Below are positions 32,714 to 40,985 of a stretch of 44,868 bases of DNA, in pieces. A model generated the notes under the pieces. The model saw only the letters and a list, made by a program, of their open reading frames with translations. It made no database searches and was not told where the DNA came from. Each line of letters begins with the position of its first letter. Within the stretch, counting starts at the first letter, position 1. The translations under genes were made by a program, and so were the position numbers. The stretch comes from Elusimicrobiota bacterium (lineage in GTDB: Bacteria > Elusimicrobiota > Elusimicrobia > Elusimicrobiales > UBA9959). The DNA lies in the NCBI GenBank assembly GCA_016208085.1, contig JACQYT010000026.1, forward strand, positions 1-44,868. The letters run 5' to 3'.

Positions 32714-33846
32714 ACTTTCGCGCTTTCCGGATGCCTCCAGCCGGCCCTGGAAGCATAGATCAGTTTAACATAATTGGCGCGCAGGTAAGCTGCGTCCAGG
32801 TCTTTGCGGGCCAGGGCCGCCACCGTACCGGCCTCGGGAAAACTCCTGTCGCAGGCCGCCAGGTCCGCAACATAGATTATTTTGGATAAAAGGTCCGGTT
32901 TTCGCGAGCCGAGCGTATGCTGCCTTATGGCGTTTAAGACCGACCGGTCTTTAACCCCGAATCTTTTGGCCGCCAGGTCCGCCCCCGCGTAAGAATGCAG
33001 CAGGAGCGGCGCTTTTTTCAGCATCTCGTTCAGCCCCGGAGCCCGCAGCCGGCTCCTGGCGGCGTAGCGGACCAGCGCCCGCGGCGGCAGGTCCCTGGCC
33101 GCGTCGTGCAGCAAGCCGGCCAGCGCGGCCCTGAGCGGGTCTGCGCCGTATCTTAAGCCGAGTTCCAGCGCAAGGTCCGTGACGGCGGCCGTATGAGCGA
33201 AGCGCTCCGGCGTAAGCGTTTTTTTAAGCCGCCTGCGCAGCGCGCCCAGATAAAGCCCCTTGCGGGCGATATATGAAAAAGTCGCGGGGAGCAGGCCGCG
33301 GGGACGGCGGCCCGCAAACAGCGCGGCCTTGAGCGCGGCGGAGGTTATAAGCGGAAAGCGGCCCTTGAGCTGGACATAAGGCACCCCGGCCAGGTTTTTA
33401 AGCCCAAAGCCCGGGCGCCTGCCTGCCAGCAGGACGGCCTTTGAAAGTATCCGCCGGTAATGCTTCCACCTGTGAAAAGTTTCAATACAGTCGGAGCCCA
33501 TCAAAAAATACCGCTCCGCGTCCGGATGGAGTTTTTTAAAAAAATCCACGGTCCGCCAGGTGTAGGTAAGGCGTTTTTGTTTAAACTCAAACGGATGGAC
33601 CGTTATCCGCGTTCTGCCGCCTTTGTGCCTTCCTATCAGGCCTTCGGCCTTAAGCCCGTCTTTCAGCATGGCCGCGCGGTCTTTGTACGGGGCCGCCGGA
33701 AAATCCTTGAACGGCGACCGGAACCCCGGCACGATGTAGAGCGCCGCCGGAGCGATCCTCAAAGCGGCTTTCATAAGCGCGAAATGCCCTTTATGGGGGG
33801 GGTCAAAGGCGCCGCCGTAAATTATTATCTTTTTTTTAGCCGGCAT
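32677..33846 (-). CDS. nadD: NadD-YqeK fusion: nicotinate-nucleotide adenylyltransferase and HD phosphohydrolase
   Basis: 390 residues in two enzymes. Residues 1-190 are NadD, which makes deamido-NAD from NaMN and ATP: GGAFDPPHKGHF at 11-22 is the nucleotidyl-transfer motif, with SAALKAALFAGRRPRGLLP as the C-terminal ISST-like region. From about 200 the protein is a YqeK HD-domain hydrolase (diadenosine tetraphosphate hydrolase in Bacillus): HTAAV, LLHDAARD and HSYAG motifs carry the metal ligands. The two are often neighbours and sometimes fused. I use the ATG at 33846 (MPAKKKIIIYGG) since NadD proteins begin this close to the motif; ATG 33879 is also possible. Confidence 0.92.
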   Translation of the reverse strand: MPAKKKIIIYGGAFDPPHKGHFALMKAALRIAPAALYIVPGFRSPFKDFPAAPYKDRAAMLKDGLKAEGLIGRHKGGRTRITVHPFEFKQKRLTYTWRTVDFFKKLHPDAERYFLMGSDCIETFHRWKHYRRILSKAVLLAGRRPGFGLKNLAGVPYVQLKGRFPLITSAALKAALFAGRRPRGLLPATFSYIARKGLYLGALRRRLKKTLTPERFAHTAAVTDLALELGLRYGADPLRAALAGLLHDAARDLPPRALVRYAARSRLRAPGLNEMLKKAPLLLHSYAGADLAAKRFGVKDRSVLNAIRQHTLGSRKPDLLSKIIYVADLAACDRSFPEAGTVAALARKDLDAAYLRANYVKLIYASRAGWRHPESAKVWNSLRTREKNR

Positions 33847-33943
33847 ATTAGCCCGAAAATTGCAAAAAATCATTTCCAACCCTTTACCTTCATCTCATCT
33901 CTACCTTTACCTGCCAGTAAATAGTATAATATATAAATTGTCC

Positions 33944-34693
33944 ATGAGCGACAAACGAAATAACTGCGTTATTCTGCTGGTAGACCCGCCGGTGCCGGAA
34001 AAGACGGAGACCGGGCTCAGGGATTCGTTCGGCGCGGAACGGGGCGTACATATAAACCTGGACCTGCTGCAGAACGCCCACAAGCTGGCCAAAAACTTCA
34101 AAGACGCCATCCTCCTCCTCTCGTATGAAAAAATCGGCCGCTATCCGGATCTGACCTGGCTTGACGCCGATGACCCCGGTTTTCTTGAAGCCAAGGGCGG
34201 GAACCTGGAAGAAAGGATAACCAGCGCTTTCCACCTGGCCTTCAACACCGGCTCTAAAAAAGTCCTGTTGCTGAGCCACTTGTCGCCGGCGGTCAAGCCG
34301 GACTGGCTGCACCAGGTCTTTGACTCGCTGGGAGACAAGACCGTCGCTTTGGGCCTTAACCAGGACGGGTCTTTTTATTTGATCGGCCTGACCTTGAATA
34401 ATTTCAAACTGCTGGAAGGCCTGTCCTTCATGTCTTCAAAAACGGCTCTCGATTTCTCCGAAAAAGCGAAGAGGAGCAAGCTTAATGTTTTCCTCCCGCC
34501 GGAAACGTACGCCATTAAGAACGAAGAGACGCTGCGTAAATGGGTGGAGGCAAAGGACGCCGCTCCCGCGCTCTTCCTGGACGAGCCGCACAACCAGCCC
34601 CCGGCCGAAATACCGGCGCCGCAACCCCAGCCTGAAGAAAAAAAAACCGGCCGGTACGGCGGCGGGAACCAGCGCCCGTCCGATTCCGGCTAA
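33944..34693 (+). CDS. DUF2064-like glycosyltransferase, degenerate
   Basis: 249 residues resembling DUF2064 (CofC/GT-A-like transferases often near radical SAM genes): GNLEERITSAFHLAFNTG (about 85-102), then a loop where the usual GxDCP is LSHLSP, followed by DGSFYLIGL where DGGYYLIGL is expected, and a C-terminal PETYAIKNEETLRKW. The loss of the Asp-Cys-Pro metal loop suggests an inactive or altered enzyme. The last 25 residues are Pro/Gln/Lys-rich. TATAAT at 33925-33930 is 13 nt before the ATG; no Shine-Dalgarno sequence. It is divergent from nadD-yqeK. Confidence 0.65.
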   Translation: MSDKRNNCVILLVDPPVPEKTETGLRDSFGAERGVHINLDLLQNAHKLAKNFKDAILLLSYEKIGRYPDLTWLDADDPGFLEAKGGNLEERITSAFHLAFNTGSKKVLLLSHLSPAVKPDWLHQVFDSLGDKTVALGLNQDGSFYLIGLTLNNFKLLEGLSFMSSKTALDFSEKAKRSKLNVFLPPETYAIKNEETLRKWVEAKDAAPALFLDEPHNQPPAEIPAPQPQPEEKKTGRYGGGNQRPSDSG

Positions 34694-34780
34694 AAACTTA
34701 AAAAGACTGACGGCTGAAGGCTGAGGTTAAACAAAACTCCCGTGCAATCCTTCCGTCTTCAGCCGTCAGCCTACCCGGAG
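34694..34780. repeat. Intercistronic low-complexity hairpin (GGCTGAAGGCTGA units)
   Basis: Left arm GACTGACGGCTGAAGGCTGAGG, right arm CCTTCCGTCTTCAGCCGTCAGCC, apex about 34735-34748. It lies between the DUF2064-like gene and tldE. Confidence 0.75.
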
Positions 34781-34785
34781 GAAGC

Positions 34786-36114
34786 ATGACCGAACACAAA
34801 AAGATGTGCGAAAAAATATTTTCTCTCGCGGGCGCCTGCCAGGCCGAGGCTATAATCACATCTTCGGATTCGGCCCTGACGCGGTTCGCCGGCAACGTCA
34901 TCTCCCAGAACGTGGCCGACACGTCCACGGAAATCTCGGTCAGAATAATAAGCGCCGGCAGGGTGGCGCGGTTTTCTTTAAACCAGCCGTCCGAAAAAGC
35001 GCTGAAGGAGGGGTTCGCGGCGGCTTTAGAAGCGCTTAAGACCCAGAAAAAGGACCCGGCTCTGGAGAGCCTGCCCAAAGGGGCGCCCGTAAAAGAAAAT
35101 AAAAAGCTCTTTTTTAAGGGCACGGCGGAGCTTTCTCCTTCTTACAGGGCCGTTAAAATAGGCGCCCTGGTAAATAAATGCAAAAAAGCCGGCATTACCG
35201 CCTACGGCACGTTCGAGAACGGGGCCGCACGGACCACGGTGGCCAACAACCGGGGGGTTTTCGCTTCGCATCTGGAGAGTTCCGCCGTTTACAGCGTCAC
35301 GGCCCGTGATAAAGACGGCTTCGGCTGGGCGGAGACTGCGGCCTTTGACGCCGGGGACATAAACTTTGACCGCGTGGACGGCACGGCCATGGAAAAAGCC
35401 CGGCTGGCCAAAAACCCGCGGAGCATTCCGCCGGGACGTTATACCGTGATACTTGAGCCTTCGGCGGCGGCTTCCCTGCTGTCCTACCTGGGCATCTACG
35501 GTTTCGGCGGCCAGTTTTATAACGAGGGGCAAAGCTTTGTGTCCGGCAAACTGGGCAAAAAAGCGGTCAGCGAACTTCTCACCATGCGCGACGACGCGCT
35601 TGACGGCCCGGCGGCCGGCATGCCTTTTGATTACGAGGGCCGGCCGCGCAAAAAAGTGATCCTTATAAAAAAAGGCTTGGCCGCGGCCGTAGTCCATGAC
35701 AGGCACACGGCGGCCAAAGCCGGAACAAGAACCACCGGTCACGCCCTGCCGCTTCCGAACACCCACGGCCCCCTTCCGCTGAATCTTACGGTGGAAAAAG
35801 GAGACGCCTCCCTGGCCGGCATGATAAAAAGCACTAAAAAGGGCATTCTGGTGACGCAGTTCCATTACACCAATCTTTTAAAACCGCTGACCGTGGAAAT
35901 GACGGGAATGACCAGGAACGGCACGTTCATGATAGAGAACGGCCGCGTCGCTTACGGCATTAAAAACCTGCGCTTCACCGAAAGCGCGGTTGAGGCTTTG
36001 AACAGGGTTCAGGCGGTGGGAGACAAACCCGAACTGTGCCTCGCGTGGGGGCGTTTCAGCGCGCCGGCCCTTAAACTAACTGATTTCAATTTCTCCTCCG
36101 CGACGGAATTTTAA
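34786..36114 (+). CDS. tldE: TldE/PmbA family protease subunit
   Basis: 442 residues, the non-catalytic partner of TldD. The heterodimer is a metalloprotease that degrades unfolded or leader peptides and matures some RiPPs such as microcin B17. It shows the family N-terminus (ITSSDSALTRFAGNVISQN, about 25-43), the central VILEPSAAASLLSYLG and the end TGHALP..., EMTGMTRNGTFMIENGRV and KLTDFNFSS. It lacks HExxxH, as expected for TldE. GGAGGAAGC precedes the ATG. It is followed by tldD after a 446-nt gap filled with repeats. Confidence 0.9.
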   Translation: MTEHKKMCEKIFSLAGACQAEAIITSSDSALTRFAGNVISQNVADTSTEISVRIISAGRVARFSLNQPSEKALKEGFAAALEALKTQKKDPALESLPKGAPVKENKKLFFKGTAELSPSYRAVKIGALVNKCKKAGITAYGTFENGAARTTVANNRGVFASHLESSAVYSVTARDKDGFGWAETAAFDAGDINFDRVDGTAMEKARLAKNPRSIPPGRYTVILEPSAAASLLSYLGIYGFGGQFYNEGQSFVSGKLGKKAVSELLTMRDDALDGPAAGMPFDYEGRPRKKVILIKKGLAAAVVHDRHTAAKAGTRTTGHALPLPNTHGPLPLNLTVEKGDASLAGMIKSTKKGILVTQFHYTNLLKPLTVEMTGMTRNGTFMIENGRVAYGIKNLRFTESAVEALNRVQAVGDKPELCLAWGRFSAPALKLTDFNFSSATEF

Positions 36115-36117
36115 AAA

Positions 36118-36203
36118 ACCCGTGCAGCGGGGAGAGTGTCGTGTGCAGAGTATTTAAGGAATTTCTTTATGTCCCCTACACTATCAACTCTGCACTCTTA
36201 ACT
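36118..36203. repeat. Intercistronic low-complexity hairpin (GTGCAGAGT units)
   Basis: Left arm GTGCAGCGGGGAGAGTGTC, apex TTTAAGGAATTTCTTTATG near 36153-36171, right arm CCCCTACACTATCAACTCTG. Directly adjoins repeat copy B. Confidence 0.7.
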
Positions 36204-36424
36204 AAAAATTTTTGCCGCAAAAATTTTTACTGCCCCGACCTCTGGTCGGGGTAACCTTGGGGAAAGAGGGAGTTTGAGAGAGAAAGAAATTTCTCCCTCA
36301 TCCTGTTGGATAGGAGTTGAATTGTGTCGCTTCGCTCCACCCCGGCGCGGGACGCAAGAAAACCCCGTGCCGCCTGCCTGCCGGTAGGCAGGGGTAGGAT
36401 AAAATGTTGTCGGACAACATTTTA
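36204..36424. repeat. Dispersed palindrome-bounded repeat, copy B (inverted)
   Basis: 221-bp copy in the opposite orientation to copy A: two AAAAATTTTT blocks (36204-36213, 36219-36228), a perfect CCCCGACC/GGTCGGGG stem where copy A has a different G/C stem, a CCTGCCTGCCGGTAGGCAGG insertion near 36372-36392, and the 25-nt palindrome at 36400-36424. It sits between tldE and tldD. Confidence 0.85.
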
Positions 36425-36560
36425 TTATGCCGCAGTAAAACCGTCGGCTCCTGCCGGGGGATGGAGGCGGCCCGTCCGAAGGACGCCAGGCTTTTTTGAA
36501 ACTCGGGGAAGCCCCCGGCTCCCGCCGGGGGAGCCTCACTGGATTTTTAATGGAGGCGCT
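36425..36560. other. G/C-rich hairpin DNA before tldD
   Basis: Contains GGCTCCTGCCGGGGG and, near 36517-36535, GGCTCCC-GCCGG-GGGAGCC, a 7-bp perfect stem. No gene. It ends with GGAGG, the tldD ribosome-binding site (36552-36556). Confidence 0.5.
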
Positions 36561-38018
36561 ATGTTCGATTTCGCGAAGAAAGCCGTTGAAATAGCCCAAA
36601 GGCGCAAAGCCGATTTCGGCGACATCAGGGTTATAGAGACCCGCACGCAGGACTTAAGCGTCAAGAACGGCGAGATAGGAAGCCTTAACGATACCTTGAC
36701 CCTCGGCTTCGGCGTCAGGATGCTTTTTAACGGCGCCTGGGGCTTCGCCTCAAGCGACGTGATGACCGCTCGGGAAGTGGAACGGGTCAGCCTCCGCGCC
36801 CTGAACATCGCCAAGGCAAGCGCCGCGCTGATGGCCGCCAAAGTGCGCCTGGCCCGCGAAAACGCCTACCAGGACGTCTGGCAGACGCCGTTTCTCACCG
36901 ACCCTTTTGCCGTGGGGACCGATAAAAAGCTGGCCCTGCTTTTTGCCGTAGACGCGGTCTTGAGGAAGAATAGAAAGATCCGGTCCGCGGTTTCCGGCAT
37001 GAGCTTTATCCGCGAACATCAGTGGCACATGACCACCGAGGGCTCAAAGATAGAGCAGACGCTTCTTTCAAGCGGGGCCGGCTGCCTTGCCACCGCCGTG
37101 GACAAAAACGAGGCCCAGGAGCGTTCTTATCCCTCCACTCACGGCGGCCAGACCCTGTCCCTGGGTTATGAGCTTATAGAAAGCCTGCGCCTCCTTGATC
37201 ACGCCGAACGGGTCCGGGAGGAGGCTGTGGCGCTTTTGACGGCCCCGGCCTGTCCCGGCGGGACCAAAGACCTTATTATCTCCGGCAACCAGCTGGCGCT
37301 TCAGATCCACGAATCGGTCGGACATGCGACCGAGCTCGACCGCGTACTGGGCTATGAAGAATCGTACGCCGGCTCAAGCTTCGCCACCACCGAGAAACTC
37401 GGAAAATTCCGCTACGGCTCAAAGCTCGTGAATCTTGTGGCCGACGCCACCCTGCCCGGCGGCCTCGCCACGGCCGGTTATGACGACGACGCCGTTAAAG
37501 CCCAGCGCTGGCACATAGTGAAGGACGGCATTCTAAGCGGTTATATGACCAACAGGGAATTCGCCAGCCGCATCGGGAAAACCCGAAGCTTTGGCTCCTG
37601 TCGCGCCGACGGCTACGGCAAGATCCCGATCACGCGCATCTGCAATTTAAGCCTTATGCCGGGCGACATGGAATACGAAGACATTATACGGGACACAAAA
37701 GACGGAATCATCATGGAAAACAATAAATCCTGGAGCATAGACCAGAAGCGGCTTAATTTCCAGTTCGGCTGCGAGATAGGCTGGCTGGTGAAGAACGGCA
37801 AAACGGCGCACATGGTAAAAAACCCGACCTATCAGGGTATAACGCCGGGATTTTGGGGTTCCTGCGACGCCATAGCCGGCGAAAAACACTGGCGGCTCTG
37901 GGGCGTGGCCAATTGCGGCAAGGGCCAACCGGGGCAGAGAGCCATGATGTGCCACGGTAACAGCCCCGCGCGCTTCAGAAAAGTAAAAATCGGGGTGAAG
38001 GCGAATACCACGAATTAA
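36561..38018 (+). CDS. tldD: TldD metalloprotease subunit
   Basis: 485 residues, the zinc-bearing partner of TldE. The HExxxH motif HESVGH is at residues 250-255, with the supporting TELDRVLGYEESYAGSSF after it. The ends match TldD: NGEIGSLNDTLTLGFGVRM near the N-terminus and FNQKRLNFQFGCEIGW, NPTYQGITPGFW near the C-terminus. The start at 36561 is chosen because GGAGG lies 4 nt upstream; the frame is open upstream through the repeat copy but that reading is spurious. TldD/TldE also trim modified peptides, so a link to the HxsB-like maturase is conceivable but unsupported. Confidence 0.93.
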   Translation: MFDFAKKAVEIAQRRKADFGDIRVIETRTQDLSVKNGEIGSLNDTLTLGFGVRMLFNGAWGFASSDVMTAREVERVSLRALNIAKASAALMAAKVRLARENAYQDVWQTPFLTDPFAVGTDKKLALLFAVDAVLRKNRKIRSAVSGMSFIREHQWHMTTEGSKIEQTLLSSGAGCLATAVDKNEAQERSYPSTHGGQTLSLGYELIESLRLLDHAERVREEAVALLTAPACPGGTKDLIISGNQLALQIHESVGHATELDRVLGYEESYAGSSFATTEKLGKFRYGSKLVNLVADATLPGGLATAGYDDDAVKAQRWHIVKDGILSGYMTNREFASRIGKTRSFGSCRADGYGKIPITRICNLSLMPGDMEYEDIIRDTKDGIIMENNKSWSIDQKRLNFQFGCEIGWLVKNGKTAHMVKNPTYQGITPGFWGSCDAIAGEKHWRLWGVANCGKGQPGQRAMMCHGNSPARFRKVKIGVKANTTN

Positions 38019-38082
38019 GAATAACGAATTACGCGAATAACAAATGTTTACATTATTCACTCCTGGTTCGTCTTAAAAACTG

Positions 38083-38111
38083 TTGACTTTACCCCGTAAA
38101 AAGGCTATGAT
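38083..38111 (+). promoter_or_regulatory. dnaA promoter
   Basis: TTGACT at 38083-38088, a 17-nt spacer and TATGAT at 38106-38111. It implies a leader of about 160 nt before dnaA. A second possible -10 (TATAAT at 38226-38231) has a weak -35, TTGCTA, at 19 nt. Confidence 0.6.
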
Positions 38112-38265
38112 TATTAAGTTCTCTAATACGCCTGCGGGTGTTTAATATTTATTTAACGCCGCGTTGTAGGCGAACTGTTCATTAAAAATACTAACCCCGG
38201 TTGCTAACACAAAAACTGCTTGTTTTATAATCGCTTTTTTCGTTTTGAGACAATTTACTAACACT

Positions 38266-38285
38266 TGTGGATAGCTTGTGGATAA
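38266..38285 (-). promoter_or_regulatory. Two DnaA boxes overlapping the dnaA start
   Basis: TGTGGATAG (38266-38274) and TGTGGATAA (38277-38285) match the reverse complement of the DnaA box TTATCCACA, with 8/9 and 9/9 identity, 11 nt apart. The second contains the GTG start codon of dnaA. They suit autoregulation and may mark part of an origin. Confidence 0.7.
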
Positions 38286-39651
38286 CTTACTAGACATAAA
38301 AGAAATCTGGCAGAACGTATTAAAAAACCTTGAGGGCGATGTGGGTCCCGGGGAAGTGGATATGTGGCTTAGGCCCATAAAGCTTCTTTCGATCGAAGAC
38401 GAGACGCTTAAGCTTGAAGTGCCCGATTCCATGATCTGTGATACGGTAAAAGCGCGGTACGAGGAAAAAATAAAGACCGTTTCCGGGAATTTGATCGGCC
38501 GGAACCTTAAAATAAATTATTTTTTGTCGCTGGCGCCGAGCGAACCGCGGCCCGCGCCCAGGATTGAGGCGGCGAAAGAAGACACGCAGAACCGCATGGG
38601 GTACACCCCGCCGTTCGCCTTTAATCCCAACTATACCTTTGAAAACTTCATAGAAGGCGCTTCCAACAGGTTCGCCTACGCTTCAGCCGTCGGGGTCTCC
38701 CAGAACCCCGGCAAGTCAAATCCATTCTTTATTTACAGCGCACCGGGACTCGGCAAAACGCATCTTTTGCACGCCATCGCCAATGAAACGCTGAAATCCA
38801 ATCCCTCTGCGCGCATCGTCTACATCGCAAGCGAGACTTTTGTCAACGAATACATTGAAAATCTGCAAAACAAAACTCCCGAGACGTTCCGCAACAAATA
38901 CAGGAAGCTTGATTGCCTGCTCTTAGACGACATCCAATTTCTTGTGGGCAAAGACCGGAGCGTGGAAGAATTCTTCCACACTTTTAATTCCCTTTTTGAG
39001 TCAAAGAAGCAGATCGTCGTCACCTCCGACCGACCGCCGAAGGACCTGGCCCTGGATCCGCGCATGGTCTCGCGCTTTCTCTCCGGGCTGGCCGTGGACA
39101 TAAAAATGCCGGACCTTGAAACGCGGATAGCTATTTTGCGACAGAAGAAAGAACTGCACAAGTTCGTCATCCCGGACGATATCATAACCTTTATAGCCGA
39201 AAACGTCAAAAAAAACATCCGGGAGCTTGAAGGCTGCCTTATAACAGCGGGAAATTACTGCGTCAATATGCAAACCCAGCCCACCATAGACGGGATAAAA
39301 GACAGGATAAAAGACTATCTAACCCCCGGGGATCAGGATGAAACAAGAATAAGCATGGACATGATCAAAACGGCCGTGGCTGAAAAATACAACATAGAAA
39401 TGAAAGATTTCCGGTCCCCGCGCAAAACCGAGGCCATAGCTTTTCCGCGCCAGATCGCCATGTATCTGTCCTGCGATCTGACCGAAAAGTCCTTACCCGA
39501 GATAGGGGAAGCGTTTAACCGGGACCACACCACGGTTATGTTCGCGCGCGATAAAATAAAACAACTGGTGCTTACGGACCCGTATTTTAACGAGGTTATA
39601 AACCTGTTGGTATCCAAGATAAAGGCTGTCAGCAACTCTTCAAAAACCTGA
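38278..39651 (+). CDS. dnaA: Chromosomal replication initiator DnaA
   Basis: 457 residues. Domain I about 1-80 (IKEIWQNVLKNLE), a short linker, and the AAA+ domain from about 112 (YTFENFIEGASNRFAYASA); Walker A is GLGKT at 157-161 and Walker B is CLLLDDIQFL. The C-terminal DNA-binding domain carries FNRDHTTVMFARDKI, the DnaA box recognition signature. The GTG start is forced by a stop two codons upstream and lies inside a DnaA box; there is no Shine-Dalgarno sequence. DnaA opens the origin with ATP. The order dnaA-dnaN-dciA-gyrB is the conserved origin-proximal cluster with recF absent. Confidence 0.96.
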   Translation: MDNLLDIKEIWQNVLKNLEGDVGPGEVDMWLRPIKLLSIEDETLKLEVPDSMICDTVKARYEEKIKTVSGNLIGRNLKINYFLSLAPSEPRPAPRIEAAKEDTQNRMGYTPPFAFNPNYTFENFIEGASNRFAYASAVGVSQNPGKSNPFFIYSAPGLGKTHLLHAIANETLKSNPSARIVYIASETFVNEYIENLQNKTPETFRNKYRKLDCLLLDDIQFLVGKDRSVEEFFHTFNSLFESKKQIVVTSDRPPKDLALDPRMVSRFLSGLAVDIKMPDLETRIAILRQKKELHKFVIPDDIITFIAENVKKNIRELEGCLITAGNYCVNMQTQPTIDGIKDRIKDYLTPGDQDETRISMDMIKTAVAEKYNIEMKDFRSPRKTEAIAFPRQIAMYLSCDLTEKSLPEIGEAFNRDHTTVMFARDKIKQLVLTDPYFNEVINLLVSKIKAVSNSSKT

Positions 39652-39692
39652 AAAAATGTTTTTTGGGGGGAGAGTATCAGTAATTTTGAATT

Positions 39693-39728
39693 TAATGTTA
39701 GCTTTTTTTTCCAATACAACTAACATTA
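39693..39728. repeat. 9-bp inverted repeat before dnaN
   Basis: TAATGTTAG (39693-39701) pairs with CTAACATTA (39720-39728) around a T-rich 18-nt loop, 40 nt before dnaN. It may be a regulatory stem or an operator. Confidence 0.5.
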
Positions 39729-39768
39729 TCAACACAACACACAAACGCTCTTATAGAAGGTGATTATT

Positions 39769-40884
39769 ATGAAAATAACTAGTAATAGGAACACACTGAT
39801 AAAAGGCCTCCAGACAATCCAGGCGGGCCTTTCGGCTAAAACAGGCACCATCCCGATACTTCAGAATTTTTTGATGGAAACGGAAGAAAACGGGCTTAAA
39901 GTGGTTTTTACGGACCTTGAAATGGCCATAAAACACCATATAAGCGTGGAGGTGAAGAATTCCGGCAGCATAACCATGCCCATGAAAAAATTTATGGAGA
40001 TAATTCAGAACCTGGGAGAAGAGAACGATGTCAATGTCTCGGTGGACGACGCAAACCGGGTAGCCATAAACAGCGGAAAATCCAAATTCAAGCTCAGCGG
40101 CGCGCCTAAGAACGATTATCCGGTTATACCGGACCTGGACGAAACCAATGCTTTCAAAATTCCCGCCGGGCTGCTTTCCTCCATGATCTCGGGAACGATC
40201 TTTTCCATTTCCACCGAGGATAACAGGCATTTTTTGAACGGCCTCTTATGGAAATATGAAAAAGAAGTCTTTATAATGGCGGCCACCGACGGCCGACGGC
40301 TGGCGCTGGCTTCCACCGGAAAAGTAAAGATAAAAAAAGATTTTAAGGCGATAGTTCCCTCAAAAATACTGAACGAACTCGTCAAATTCATAAAAAGCTC
40401 CGATTTTGACGAAAAAGAAGAAATAACGGTCGGGCTCTCTTCCAACCAGCTGGGGTTTAAAATAGGAAAGACCGTCTTTATCTCACGGCTTATGGAAGGG
40501 AATTTTCCCGCCTACGACCAGATAATTCCCAAAACCAGGGAAAACTCGGTGGAATTGGACGCGGCAAAGCTGACGGCCGTAACCAAAAGGGCCGCCATTT
40601 GTTCTTCGGAGCGCAGCGGCGTCGTGAAATATACCTTTAAAAAAGGAATGATTATAGTCAACTCCTCCTCTCAAAACATGGACTTTGAGGATGAACTGGA
40701 GGTTGATTATAAGGATAAAGATATGCAGGTAAGCTTTAACCCCAAATTCGTGCTGGACATACTTAAGAATATCGGCGATAAAAACGTGATTTTTGATTTT
40801 AACGCCCCGTCTACCCCGGTCAAGGTAAGGATGCCGGGCAACGAGGATTTTGTTTATATAGTAATGCCGCTCAGAACGCAATAA
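39769..40884 (+). CDS. dnaN: DNA polymerase III beta subunit (sliding clamp)
   Basis: 371 residues, normal for the beta clamp that tethers polymerase III to DNA. It opens MKITSNRNTLIKGLQTIQAGLS and ends FVYIVMPLRTQ, with the partner-binding end MPL typical of the family. Three clamp domains are evident from the repeat of about 120 residues. The ATG at 39769 is chosen over GTG 39760 because AGAAGG lies 8 nt upstream. It is 117 nt after dnaA. Confidence 0.95.
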   Translation: MKITSNRNTLIKGLQTIQAGLSAKTGTIPILQNFLMETEENGLKVVFTDLEMAIKHHISVEVKNSGSITMPMKKFMEIIQNLGEENDVNVSVDDANRVAINSGKSKFKLSGAPKNDYPVIPDLDETNAFKIPAGLLSSMISGTIFSISTEDNRHFLNGLLWKYEKEVFIMAATDGRRLALASTGKVKIKKDFKAIVPSKILNELVKFIKSSDFDEKEEITVGLSSNQLGFKIGKTVFISRLMEGNFPAYDQIIPKTRENSVELDAAKLTAVTKRAAICSSERSGVVKYTFKKGMIIVNSSSQNMDFEDELEVDYKDKDMQVSFNPKFVLDILKNIGDKNVIFDFNAPSTPVKVRMPGNEDFVYIVMPLRTQ

Positions 40885-40886
40885 AT

Positions 40887-40977
40887 CAGGGTAGAGGATA
40901 GAGGGGATAGGGTAGAGTTATAAGGAACTCCTTGTACCCTATACCCTAAACCCTCTACCCTATACCCTACTTTTACT
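40887..40977. repeat. Intercistronic low-complexity hairpin (GGGTAKA units), second
   Basis: Left arm GGGTAGAGGATAGAGGGG, apex TTATAAGGAACTCCTTGTA, right arm CCCTATACCCTAAACCC. Same unit and apex as the hairpin at 31676, but 9 kb away in an unrelated operon. Confidence 0.8.
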
Positions 40978-40985
40978 CTACGCTT

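Noticed and set aside
36324..36560. N-terminal extension of tldD
   Set aside because: The frame is open upstream but it runs through the dispersed repeat; GGAGG before ATG 36561 and the family start exclude it.
38019..38285. Full origin of replication
   Set aside because: Only two clear DnaA boxes and no obvious DNA-unwinding repeats; without GC skew I only call the boxes.
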